Shown: in pieces, positions 43,523 to 54,366 of the stretch
Numbering within the stretch: position 1 is the stretch's first letter
How the letters are laid out: each line of letters opens with the position of its first letter
Origin: Thelephora terrestris
Lineage: Eukaryota > Basidiomycota > Agaricomycetes > Thelephorales > Thelephoraceae
NCBI GenBank assembly: GCA_015956445.1
Contig: WIUZ02000026.1
Span: 1-64,000 of the forward strand
Length of the DNA stretch: 64,000 bases
Reading direction: 5' to 3'
The notes under the pieces: model-generated
What the model was told of the DNA's origin: nothing
The model's database searches: none
Seen by the model: the letters and a program-made list of their open reading frames with translations, nothing else
Made by a program: the position numbers and the translations under genes

Positions 43523-45906
43523 CTAACGGGGAAGGAGCAATGAGCCTTGAACCAGAGATCAAAACAGGGGACAAACAGAACTTACAGTTGGAGTTGTACA
43601 GCTCATCTCCTGGAACAGATACAATGTGAGAGCCGATGTTCGAGGCATCAACCATCTCTGGCACAATCTCCCCGAGATTGCGTGCCCCAATTAACCGCAT
43701 GTTCATCGTAAATTCTTCATGGAGGATGTTCAAGGCGTGGTCGACACCTTCATACCCGTACGACGAGAAAGCGTAGAGGAACGGCCTGCCGATGCCAACT
43801 GTCCCCCTCGTCAGCTTCCCGCTAACTGAGAGGCTGGTGGAGACATACCTGCGGTAGCACCCAGAGCAACGGCCTTGATCACGTCCGTGGCCCTCCTGAC
43901 CCCGCCATCGACGAAAAGTTGGAATTTCTCGTTCGGGAAACTCAATCCCCGCCTCGCCTTCAGCTCCCTCGTCACCTCGACAAGGACCTCGATACCAGAT
44001 CGAGCGAAGTCAAGTTGGCGACCTCCATGGTTCGAAAGCACAACCCCGGCCAGCCCTCGATCATAGGCTTCCAAGGCATCCTAGCGAAGGAAAGCGTAAG
44101 ACAGATTCTAAAGGAGTGAGTAGAGGTCTTCACCTCCCAACATTGCACACCCTTCAGGATAAGAGGCACTGTGTGATTGCTCTCAGCCACAGATCCAGGG
44201 GAAAGGAAAGAACCCACTCCTGGTGATACTCCTGAACCAGTCCAAATCCTTCCACGACAGCCCTGGGTCGATGAAAGTCTAACGAGAGGTTAGTTTCATG
44301 AATTCATTGCAAAACCTATAGCACAACGTACGCTTATAGCACGAGCGGCCCCTTGAGATCTATCAACTCCGGCGTCGCCTTTCTGGGCATGCGGTTCATC
44401 ATCCGTGAACTTCATTCGCATGTCCTGTTGTTTCCCTGGTTAGTCTCCGTGTGGTAGGTGCGGATGTGATGCAAACCTTTTCTCTTCGCCCAAGCTGAGG
44501 AGCGTCGACGGTGATGAATAGGCCCTTGATTCCGCGGGCTTCGGCATGTTGCACGAGTTTCTTGGTGATATTCCTGTCCTTGTTGACGTATCTGAAAGGT
44601 TGTGTCAATGGATTACACAAGGGACGCATTGCGCTCCTACAATTGGTAGAATTGTACTTGTCCGGGAACCGCTGCGTCCACCATCTCGTCAAAGGCGCAT
44701 GAAGCGAGTGTTGGGATCTGACAACCCAGTTGAAATCAGCTAACGTAGACCACCCCGCCAGAGAGAGGTCCACCATTTGTATGACACCATGTTTCGCCGC
44801 TGCCTTTGTAAGGTTCAACTCCCCGTCGGGATGGCCGAGTTTCCCTAGTGCTGCCGCTGTCTGAGTGTTGCGCTTTAGCACGAAACACAGTGAAAAACAG
44901 TCGGAGGGATACATACGATGTATATCGGCATCTTCGTGGGGTGCCCCAAGATATGTGTAGAGAAGTCCACAGTCGTAACATCACGCATGACCCGTGGGCG
45001 GAACCAGATTCTGCACAAATGATTGCTCAACGACAATATGCCATTAGATGACCGGAACTTACCGGTGATATGCAGCATGATTCTCCCTGTTTGTGATCTC
45101 ATCGTCTGCGGCGGAGGAATAGTACGCCCAGGCATTCTTCGTCATCACCTGCCGAGCAATAGCCTGTTTTGCGATAGATTAGATGAGCCGTGGAGTTTAC
45201 CGGTCCTTCAAACGAGTGAAATTCACCTCGAAGTCGTGCAGGTTTAGGATCTCAGAAAGCGGAGGTCGAGCCTCCACGTTCTTCAGCCTCGCCTTCTCTT
45301 CATCCGTGATCCGTACCTCAACCTTCGCGACGGTCGACAAGTCCACCGGTCCCAGACTACATTCCAACACGTCAGAAAAGCGATGACTTGATACAGATGG
45401 GACAAACGCACTGTTTCTCCTTGGGTAAGTTCGCGGTTATCGCATCTGGGGGGTGGATAGGTTCGTATTCCGCACTACGTCACAGACCGAGGTGAACACC
45501 TCGCAGCCATGAGGTGTAGTGCAACCCTTACGTTGCGTCCTTTCCCGCATACTTCAGAATAATTTTGCTCCCGCCTCAGCTAGTGTCAGTTCGGCATCGA
45601 CGACCCATCGCATCACGGTACTTTGGCTCACCAGGGTGATCTAGAGGCGAGTGCCGCACGAGTAGATGATAGAGAGGTAGAGAGAGAAAGAGCGTGTCAG
45701 AGAATAGCTTCAGGAACGTCCGAACCCTCGTTTGAGCCACGAACCGTCGAGGAACTCTGTGACATCATAAACATTTCCTGTAAGCCACCTCCGTGAGCGC
45801 TTTCGAGGACTCTCAAACGAGTTAGTGCTCTACCGTGAACGATGATCCAGCAACTCTCCCTAGTGTTGTGTTTGGCGACCTCTTGTCCAGTGAGCAAAGG
45901 TGCCAT
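43523..45906 (-). CDS. CYB2: L-lactate dehydrogenase (cytochrome b2 type)
   Basis: Flavocytochrome that oxidises L-lactate to pyruvate and passes electrons to cytochrome c. The ATG at 45906 starts MAPLLTGQEVAKHNTRESCW, directly in the cytochrome b5-like heme domain. Short introns then join VYDVTEFLDDHPGGGSKIIL, giving the first heme histidine in HPGG, and EYEPIHPPDA with the second. The FMN domain follows: GLFITVDAPQLGRREK, and the substrate-binding LSNHGGRQLDFARSG with the catalytic His and Arg. FVDGGVRRATDVIKAVALGA binds the FMN phosphate. Yeast Cyb2 has a cleaved intermembrane-space presequence; none is seen here, though an upstream exon cannot be excluded. The C-terminus is uncertain: splicing after LYNSN gives a stop at 43523, another reading runs to 43467. 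About 14 exons are inferred. Confidence 0.92.
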
Positions 45907-46363
45907 CGAGGTATACGTGAGAGGTTCCAAGAACACGAGGTCGACGCCCACCTCGTCCAATCGGAATCATCGAGAAACGCTGTTGGCGGCACAGTTGTCG
46001 ATCAAAATCTCTACACCGTCCAGTGGGCCCAGACGTCCAATGTTGGGGCGAGGAACCGGATTTTAGACCGTCACGCTACCACCACTCCCGTCTCTGGTGC
46101 AAATTCAGCCATTGCGGTCGTTTCACGTTTCATTCAAGTTCTCGTCCGCTTCCGCCTTGAGTTGCTGTCCATGAAACTCCAAAAGCCCCCTGTGGCGCGC
46201 CTCAGCTGCAGAAGCCTTGGTTGTGCGCTCGAAGCATCGATTTTCCATTCCCCCTTTTCAGTGACTACAGCTCACAGATATGTGTCGCGAAAAATCATTA
46301 CAGGTTTCTACAAATGCGTCGCTTTTCTTCACTGCAACGTTTATTCCGGTCCGTCGCCCCCTC

Positions 46364-48258
46364 TCAGGTGTCAAAGGCGTAAGGCCCTGGGTGTGGGTAT
46401 ACCGAGAGGTCCCTCGCATAATAGCCCCCCCATTCCCATGGGGCCTTTGCGGGGCTGGTAAAAACAGGGTGATCCACAGAGTCAGTCTCCCTCTGGTGGG
46501 ACGATAAGAGAACTCACGTGAACCGCGGCGGTGACGCAAAATCATAACACCACATATTGTCACTCCGCTCGTTGAGCGGGTCTACAGAAATCACAGAAAG
46601 GTAGAGCTTCGTTTTCGACAGCTGCAGACACGAAAGGATGTCCCCCCTGGATACCTGAAGATCGTAGAAGATCACTTTGCGCAATCGAAGGTTCGGCCAG
46701 GATTGTTCGTGCTCCGATGGCCTCATTAAGTTTCGTAGAGAAGGGTCCTTCGAGGGTAAATCGATGTCTCCTAATTGATCGAGAATGGAATCCAGAACCA
46801 AGACGTATATGCCAAGTGCGCCAAAGATTGCGACCTTTCCACAATCGTACGCGAGGCAGGTCTCCGTTTCTGTTGGTAGCGACGGTCGCTGGACGTAAAA
46901 ATCAATTTGTTTCGCAATCTGCTTCAGCATAATTTTGGATGGCCCAACGAGTCTCCAAAAGTCCTGGATGATTATGACCCTGTTACTCATCGCCATGATC
47001 GCCAGATGCTTTCCACAGGAGGACACGTGAACTTGACATAGGAATGTCAGGTGATTGACTACTGTACGTAGAATTCTGGACCACGCACCGGCGTCGAAAT
47101 AATCTTCCCTGTGAGCCCAAGTTTGAGGCACAGCCCGCCGGAAACCCAGCTCGCCGTGGTTGAAAGTTTCTTCTGTGCGTCTCCACTGATTTTCTGGGCT
47201 TGCGTAAAAATCCCAAGGCAATCGCCCAGAGGGGATACTCAGGACGTGTAGACCGCTCACCCGGTCGTATACAGAGAGTTGCATGGGACTGAGGATAAAT
47301 ACATGTTGTTCGCTGACATCGACGTATCGAACGTTCCCGACGGGAGTCACTTCGACGGTTTGCTGAAGTTCCGCCTTTTCGATATCGTAAAGAAAAACCT
47401 TTTCAGCGTTGAACGCGAGTAAAGTCCCCCGGTTGAGCTTGAACGTATGCCCGTCGTCAATGTCTTCGGGGATCAGCAGACGTGCCCAGGGGATGAATTG
47501 CCCGCGAAGGTGTTCTAGGTCCCCCATGCGACTGTCGTCGAGGTACAGGTCTTCAACGACGAGCCTAGCCTTGAGCATATGTTCATCCGGTTTATTGTCC
47601 AGCTCGGACGGCCACGCATCTTCCGGGATGCCGAGAACATCAGCCCTCCGCCTCCACACTTCTTTGAAGCCATCAGACCGGCGGCTGAAGACGATATAAC
47701 CTTTATCGTATTCGCAGCGGCTCAACGGCTCGCAATATTCCTAAACAGTCCACAGGAATTAGAAAAAGGTAAGATGAGCCAAGGTCTCGAAGTACCTTGT
47801 CCAAGGCCCACAATATCCTGTGGTTATGGATATCCGAAACGGTAAGTCCGCCGCCAGTGAATGTGTTGATTACGTATCCGGCCTCTTCGTCAACCTTGAT
47901 TTTGTATACAGACCTCGGTTCCCCGGGGAGCTCAAATCGATAGGAGTTTCCAGGAATTTTTCCCATCCACCGGAGTTCGACATGGAGTTTATGCATGACT
48001 GAAGGATCGTCATTGCGTCGACCGTCGACCAAGATGCGTCGGGGATCACTCACACCAGGCTTTCCAACCTTCTGAGGGAGGGGCGGTATCTGGATTGGCA
48101 TATCCATATTGCCTTGAGATGTCGTGGTATATTGAAGGTTCATTAGTGCCCATGAAAGTTGCCCATGACTTGGATAGACTGGGTAACGTTCTGAGTGACG
48201 TAAAGGGCAGACACTGAATGATTTCCAGCAAGATCTCGACTGGGAGCTTGAGGAGCAT
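46364..48258 (-). CDS. F-box protein with beta-propeller-like C-terminus
   Basis: Likely substrate receptor of an SCF ubiquitin ligase. The ATG at 48258 begins MLLKLPVEILLEIIQCLPFT, a canonical F-box (L-P-x-E-I-L), and continues SLRTLPSLSKSWATFMG. Intron 1 joins GWKAW to FMHKLHVELRWMG; intron 2 joins ILWALDK to EYCEPLSRCEYDKG. The long third exon has repeated strand pairs, e.g. VRYVDVSEQHVFILSPMQLS and VHVSSCGKHLAIMAMSNRVI, consistent with a degenerate propeller. At the 3' end, RFT is followed by a consensus donor GTGAGT; splicing at 46515 to an acceptor near 46452 adds PAKAPWEWGGYYARDLSVYP and ends at 46364, which I prefer because the added residues look coding. Target unknown. Two further F-box/propeller genes occur at 57 and 61.6 kb. 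Confidence 0.8.
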
Positions 48259-49382
48259 CACCTGGACCCTCGCGGAACAGCAGCAGAGCAAGCTGGAGCA
48301 AAGGTCGGTCTGTTACAAGTGTGGCTGGAACGTGGGCAGGGCCAAGATGCGGCTACTGCCGGAACGGCGATCGGCACGGATCACCACTCCGAACGATTGT
48401 GGCAGTAGAGTCTTAGACCGAGTTCGTATGATTTCCGAAGCCCGTTTGGGCCATGCGTACTCCCGGTCCCGTTCCGAGTCGTAGGTCGTGAGGGAGTAAT
48501 GAAGATGGGAGACGGAAGCGATGTACCACGAGTAGCAAGTCATCAAGCATGTAAGAAGAGTGGACGTGTCGTGAGTGAAGTAATTAGGAGATGATTGCCT
48601 CCACTAGGTCTTGGGGTAATTTGGTAATCAGGGACGGAGGTGCGGTGGACGCCTTCGAGGTACCTCCGTGGAACTACCGCTTTATTTTGACTCTCGTTCG
48701 CTGGCAAAGCCTGCTAGCGAACAGTTCGTAAGCTGGAGTGGGGTCGATTGCTTAGTATTGGGATGAATGGGGAGAGATAGGCTTGGAAAAGCACCTGTCA
48801 AAGAGGACGTGGGCGTCTTGACCACCGACATTGTGGTTACAGTGAGGAAGCCTGAGCCTTGAAGCCAGCACGAAGGGTCTCCAGGCAGGGTTATAGCCAA
48901 ACCGACTGCGCTGATTACGGCCAGTCGGTTGCAGTCGCATGCGCAGGCTCGTGTACGTGTACGCTCCGGGTCGCTTGCGAGTTACAGCGAGATATGGAAC
49001 CGAGGTTCCTCGAGTCGACGAGATAGCCACGGGGCTGAGGCCAATACTGGGGATTGACCAATCCGGTAGGGCTGTTGTCAAATGTATATGAGGTCAACGC
49101 CAATGGGGCCCGCTTTACGTGAATTGATGACTCTACCGCAGTGCTTAAATCCATCGTCGGACGTCTCCGAGCCGCTTGTAGTAGTCCACAATATCCCGAT
49201 CCTGTAGCTGGCCATTTCATCCCTTTGCGAAATCCCTCATCCATCCTCCTGAAATGCTCGGAACTGTCACTCGGATCAGGTCTAGTAGCCCATCCAATTC
49301 TCTTCGGGCTTGGGCCAGACTTGCCTCCTCCGGATCTCCAGCAAGTTGGTGATGCATTCACAAAGTCGTGACTTACGGCAGT
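48259..49382. other. divergent region, F-box gene / glutaryl-CoA dehydrogenase
   Basis: The right half must contain the promoter and probably the first exon (mitochondrial presequence) of the dehydrogenase gene, but I could not find an ATG exon that splices cleanly. An ATG-led frame at 49082 and a GTG-led frame at 49141 were considered. The left half shows nothing recognisable. Confidence 0.4.
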
Positions 49383-51004
49383 TGACCCAATCGCGGCAGA
49401 ACGTGTAAAGTACAACTGGGAAGATCCTCTTAGCCTCGAAACGCTGTTAACTGAGGAAGAAATTGCAATCCGGTGAGTGTCCTCATCTCCATGTTACAAA
49501 TGTTTGCTGAAGCAGTGAATACACAGTGACACCGCTCGCACGTACTGCCAGGTCTGCTAGGATACAAACTTGACTTCAGGAGCTATTTGACTGAATGTAT
49601 GCGCAGGAGAACCTTCTGCCTCGAATACTTCATGCCCAGCGGACCGAACGTACGCAGACAACAATTCATGTCACGCAGGCGTGCCTGATTCTTAAACTAT
49701 TAGAATTTGACAAAAAGGTCCTCCCTGAGATGGGTAAAATGGGGCTCCTCGGACCTACCATTCAAGGATACGGTTGCGCGGGAGTCAGCAGTGTCGCGTA
49801 TGGTTTGATAGCGAGAGAGATTGAACGGTACATGCTCATTATCTTCAACGAGGGTGACACCTTGCTGACTGGACGGAATAGGGTGGACTCTGGGTACCGG
49901 TCTACAGCTTCCGTGCAATCTTCTCTCGTCATGCACCCGATCAACGAGTTTGGAACGAAGGAACAGAAGGAGAAGTACCTGCCTGCTTTAGCCTCGGGAG
50001 AATTAATCGGTTGCTTCGTGCGTGGTGGTGGTTCTCTTTCTCACCCTTGTTCTTTACTCATATCCGATGGTAGGGCCTCACAGAACCGAACCACGGTTCA
50101 GATCCATCGAGTATGGAAACGATTGCTGAGGAAACCGATGGAGGTTATGTCATCAATGGAAGCAAAACATGGATTACCAATGCTCCATTTGCGTGCGTTT
50201 ACTTGACACCTATTCGTTTCTGCCCGACTGACCGCGCACAGGGATGTGTTCATAATATGGGCTCAATGTAAATGGGACAAAAAGATTCGAGGCTTCGTCC
50301 TCGAGAAGGTACAGGAGGAATTTTTCCCCTCTCCTGAAGAATACACCCTGACTCCTTGCATCAGGGAATGGATGGTCTGACTGCACCCCACATCAAGAAC
50401 AAACTCGCTCTCCGAGCATCCTCTACGGGATCAATCTTTATGGATGCGGTCAAAGTCCCCCAATCTGCCCTTCTCCCTCACGGTGAAGGTCTCCGCCTAC
50501 CGTTTTCTTGCCTGAATAGCGCGAGGTACGGTATCTCATGGGGCGTGATGGGCTCTCTCGAAGACTGCCTACAACGTGCCCGAGAGTACGCGCTGGAACG
50601 TCACCAATTCTCCCGCCCTCTCGCTTCTTTCCAATTGGTCCAGAAGAAGTTGGCCGACGCGCACACAGAGATCGCGTTGGGACTGCAAGCGAGTTTGCAG
50701 GTGGGAAGATTGAAGGATCAGGGGCTGGCCGCTTCAGAGATGATCAGTCTCGTGAAGAGGAACAATTGCGGAAAGGCGTTGCAGCATGCGAGAATTTTGT
50801 TGGATATTCTCGGGGGGAATGCTGCTTCGGACGAGTATCACATTGGCAGGCATGTTGCCAATCTCCAGGTTACAAATACCTACGAAGGGACATACGTGAG
50901 TCCATCGGGCACGTTCTCTCCGTATAGCCGGATAAAACTCTCTCTAGGATATCCACACCCTCATCCTCGGAAAGGCCATCACTGGCATTCAAGCCTTCAC
51001 CTGA
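49383..51004 (+). CDS. glutaryl-CoA dehydrogenase, mitochondrial (5' end unresolved)
   Basis: FAD acyl-CoA dehydrogenase that converts glutaryl-CoA to crotonyl-CoA in lysine and tryptophan breakdown. The first sure exon begins after an acceptor at about 49382 and reads [19 protein letters not shown]. Tiny exons give [10 protein letters not shown] and [14 protein letters not shown], then [40 protein letters not shown] and [20 protein letters not shown], the FAD/substrate loop. [13 protein letters not shown] and [12 protein letters not shown] follow. The C-terminal helical domain contains [20 protein letters not shown], the arginine-tyrosine-glycine typical of the glutaryl enzyme, and VTNTYEGTY, spliced to [18 protein letters not shown]. 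The catalytic glutamate lies in the YEGTYDIH segment (by family knowledge). About ten exons. The presequence exon is missing from my model, so the start is not the true start codon. Confidence 0.9.
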
Positions 51005-51191
51005 ACAGTGTCTCCGAGGGTGCCGCCATCTCACAACGCTGTGTAAATATCAAAGCATTTCAATTGTAGCATAAGTATAAAACAAGATTGATCACATTTA
51101 CAACAACCGTTACATGGGCACAACAGGCACGATGCAGAGAGAGAGATTAAGACGTGAAAAAAACCTCACGACGATGGTGTTACAGAAACCC

Positions 51192-53391
51192 CTACGGATC
51201 GGCGTTGCGCATAGTGGGGTGGATATATGGTAAGCCAAGGATCTCGAAAACGTCTTTCTCGCTGTGAGCAATGATCACGCTCTCGTCGGTCCTTCGAGTT
51301 CTGGAACGAGGCTGAGGGCTACCCCTGCACAACTCACAGGTGGAGACTCACATTCCGGAACTATCAAACTTGAGATCTCTGGGCGCGAGTTAGCGGTCAT
51401 AATCCCTGCTAGTCATGAAGGTAACGCACTTCGATTTGGCGTGCAACCTCAGGTCACGCTGGAACATGGTGGAGCCAGTCCTAAGGGAGGCACCTGTGAG
51501 AACGTTTACGTCGGAGCCCTCCTTCACGGTGCATACCATCCAACGACAGCTGTCCAGTAAACATCCGGAACCGCAAAGATCAGGTCCAGTCTGCGGCTCC
51601 TGCCAGAACCAGGAAGGGAGAAGATGGTAAACGCTTTCGCAATTACGCCCGCGGGCGAAGAGCTCGGTGAGTGTTGACCTGTGAGCGCTGAATTTCCGCA
51701 CCTCGTGAGTACTGTACGCCGTGATTGTACCGGGAGATGTCAGAATTACTCATTAGGTGTGTCACAAGACCCTTCTTGGATAGCACGTCCGTAAATTCCT
51801 GGCACAGCTCTCTGACCCTGTTCGCGTCGGCCGCCGGATGTGTGATGACGATGTCAATGTCGTTGCTTTCACGTTTACCTCTCCGGTAGCTAGGTTGTGA
51901 CATCGGTCAGAGTTCACCGCATGGCGGTCACAAACCAACTCACCCTCCGGCGATCGTGTGTAAACAGCCAGGTTGAATTTCTTCCAACTCGTGCATCACC
52001 ATCCTTGCCACCTGTTCCACTTCTCTCCTTGGTATCCTACCATGCAATACGTCCATTAGCAAAAAAGCATCACCTCTTGCAGTGGAAGACTTACTTGATG
52101 CTAAGATCGTCTTTCAAGGCCAAGGAAACCTCGATCCATCTCTCCGGCACACGCACATTTTTCTCCTCGTCTTCGTCGTCGTCGTCTTCTTCGATTTCTA
52201 GGGCAGCGTTATCGGGATCCTTATAGAACCTCTTGACATCCTCGAGGGTTCGGCACCTGCGAGCATAGAGCACCTGGGCAGTCATGGGCCCGATGCCATA
52301 GATGCTGGAAAATTCCATTAAGACTCTGTACTTTTCACCTTCGAGAATGCTCTCTGCCCCGCATTCAGCGACCAGTGGCAAAAGCTGAGATGGAAAAACT
52401 CACTGGTTTCGCTGATCTGGCCACTCTTGAGATACTCTCTGATCTACGCTGGCTGTCAGAGGTTACCACATGGATATCCAAAAAGCGTGGCACAACTTTA
52501 AGTTCTGTCTTGTCCCCGACGTACGCAAGTTTCCTAGCCTCCTTTGCTGACTGGATTTTCCTGGGGTACGCTGGACGTGACATCAGAAAAATCAGAGCGG
52601 ACTTCCTGAATCGAATCCCGACCTTTGATTGACTGTTCAGGTTAGTGTGACATATACAGTGGAGACTGAGGGAACGTACAGCAATCGCTCGAGCGTAACT
52701 CAAGGCGCTCTCCCAATTCAGATCAAGCTCTCTTGCCCGTTTGAGAACGGCAAGCTGTTCGACAAGGTCCTGGTTGGGACAAACGAGAGGCGATTGGCGT
52801 TGGCAGGCATATTTGGCGCTGGGGCTGAGGGCTGCCTGAGCGCTGGTGACAATTGTGCGGTCATAATGGTCGTCTGGAAGCTCGACGCCGTTGGCTGCTT
52901 CGTCTTGGCTAAGGTATAAAGCTTGGTATTGGTGATACGGCTGTCGTTTACCCTCCTTTATCGACTTTTCCAGCCACTCTGGTTTGAGGATGGGTTTCTG
53001 ATCCTTGGATAACGGTTACCGCGGTGCTCTTGTGTGAAGTGGATGGAAGATGGTAACTGACGATAATTGCCACTGGGACGGACCTCTCCAACCTCTCCCG
53101 CACTCCAGTTCCTGTGACAATGACGTCCGCCTCCCCCGCATTCTTGGCCAAGGAGTACTCGGTGCTTTCCTCGACGAGGTTAGACAATTCTTTAATGCGA
53201 TTGCTTTCCAACTTTGCCGCCACGATATACACTGCGAGCTTTTGTGGCAAGCTGCGGGGTGGGCAGTCGGTGGCGGGTGCGTTTTCAGTCAGCTTGTTGC
53301 GTTTGTTTGATCGTTTTCCAATGGTGGGAGATCCACCGGACTCGGAATCTGTTTCGTCGACCTTGGATCGTGTCCTCTTGAAGCGGGGCAT
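51192..53391 (-). CDS. family X DNA polymerase (pol lambda/mu/TdT-like)
   Basis: Gap-filling polymerase of base excision repair or end joining. The ATG at 53391 gives MPRFKRTRSKVDETDSESGG and a basic nuclear-localisation-like region. A probable BRCT segment follows: LAVYIVAAKLESNRIKELSN, EADVIVTGTGVRERLE. Middle exons contain SYARAIAV and a helix-hairpin-helix, FSSIYGIGPMTAQVLYARRC, then an acidic insert (EIEEDDDDEDEEKN). The palm has SYRRGKRESNDIDIVITHPA with two catalytic aspartates, and RRLDLIFAVPDVYWTAVVGW with the third. TGSTMFQRDLRL follows, and the protein ends with the family hallmark DVFEILGLPYIHPTMRNADP, stopping at 51192. All catalytic residues are present. About nine exons are inferred; joins between 52.4 and 52.9 kb are the least sure. 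It faces away from the deacetylase gene. Confidence 0.9.
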
Positions 53392-54366
53392 GGTGGTGTG
53401 GGTAGTTGAGTACGGGGCACGTCCATCCCTTTCATTTGGGGGCACCGCCTCACTGAATGGATTCGTTAAGACGTCACTGCCAACGGCCAGCCACAGTGAG
53501 ATCTGAACGTCCAAAGGGGTGATCCGCCCTTGATCCGTTGGCGCGCAAATTCAAAGACGTGTCGGCAAAATCCGAGTACATCTCGATCGCTTAAGATACA
53601 GTGGTCGAATTTTTCGGACGGCTTAGAGCATTGTGACAAGAGGTTACATCTCAAAGGGCCATGTTTTTGTGCAGAGGCATACCTCCGATTGAACCGAAGT
53701 CAGCTGCTGTTTGAATGCGACAGAGGTTTCTCTGGCAGTTGGCGAAACTTGAGGCGGCGGCAGGGTGATGGCAATGCTCTCCACCGTATCTCGTAGCCTT
53801 GAGCGTGAGGACGCGAGAGCAGCGTCGTTGGAACCCAATGGACATTTGTTCTAAACGTGTCCTTGAAATTTTTGGTCTGTCCATATCACGAACTGCAGGG
53901 TCAGGGTCCACGACCAGTAGTCACCCTGGGTTTACGAATGTCGTCGAGCCTCTTGTCTCTTGGACAGGTGGTTGTCTGAAATGTACGAGATCAGGAGATG
54001 CGCGGAGAAACGCGCAGGGGGGTGCTTAGAGTCGAGGCCTTTGGCACAAAGCCAAAATCCTGTAATAATTCGTACGCGAATCGATTGCTGGGCGCTGAAG
54101 CTGGAGCGCCGAATCTTGAACGTTCGACGCGGTGACGTTCCACTAGTGAGGTGCATTTGCTGGCCAAGTCCGCCTTATGAAGAGTTGCAGGCTGGAAGTT
54201 TAAATTTTAAACCTGGTTTGTCGGCAATGGGCGATGTACAAATTTCGTCTCCGGGGACATCACTATTTGGGAGGGAGCCAAACGATTGGTGGAAAGAACT
54301 TGAAGCGCGCGATGATCGGCCCTTCCACGACAAAACCGCCACCAGCCCTACGCCGATTCCCCTACG
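53392..54366. other. divergent region, polymerase / deacetylase, with possible small gene
   Basis: On the minus strand between about 53466 and 53830, a helical stretch (ASSRSRLRDTVESIAITLPP, then TSVAFKQQLTSVQSE) continues across a plausible intron (GTATGC..CTAAG, about 53588-53646) to SEKFDHCILSDRDVLGF and RHVFEFARQRIK before a stop at 53466. No in-frame ATG exon was found upstream, so this could be a small unrecognised gene, a leader, or chance. Confidence 0.3.
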
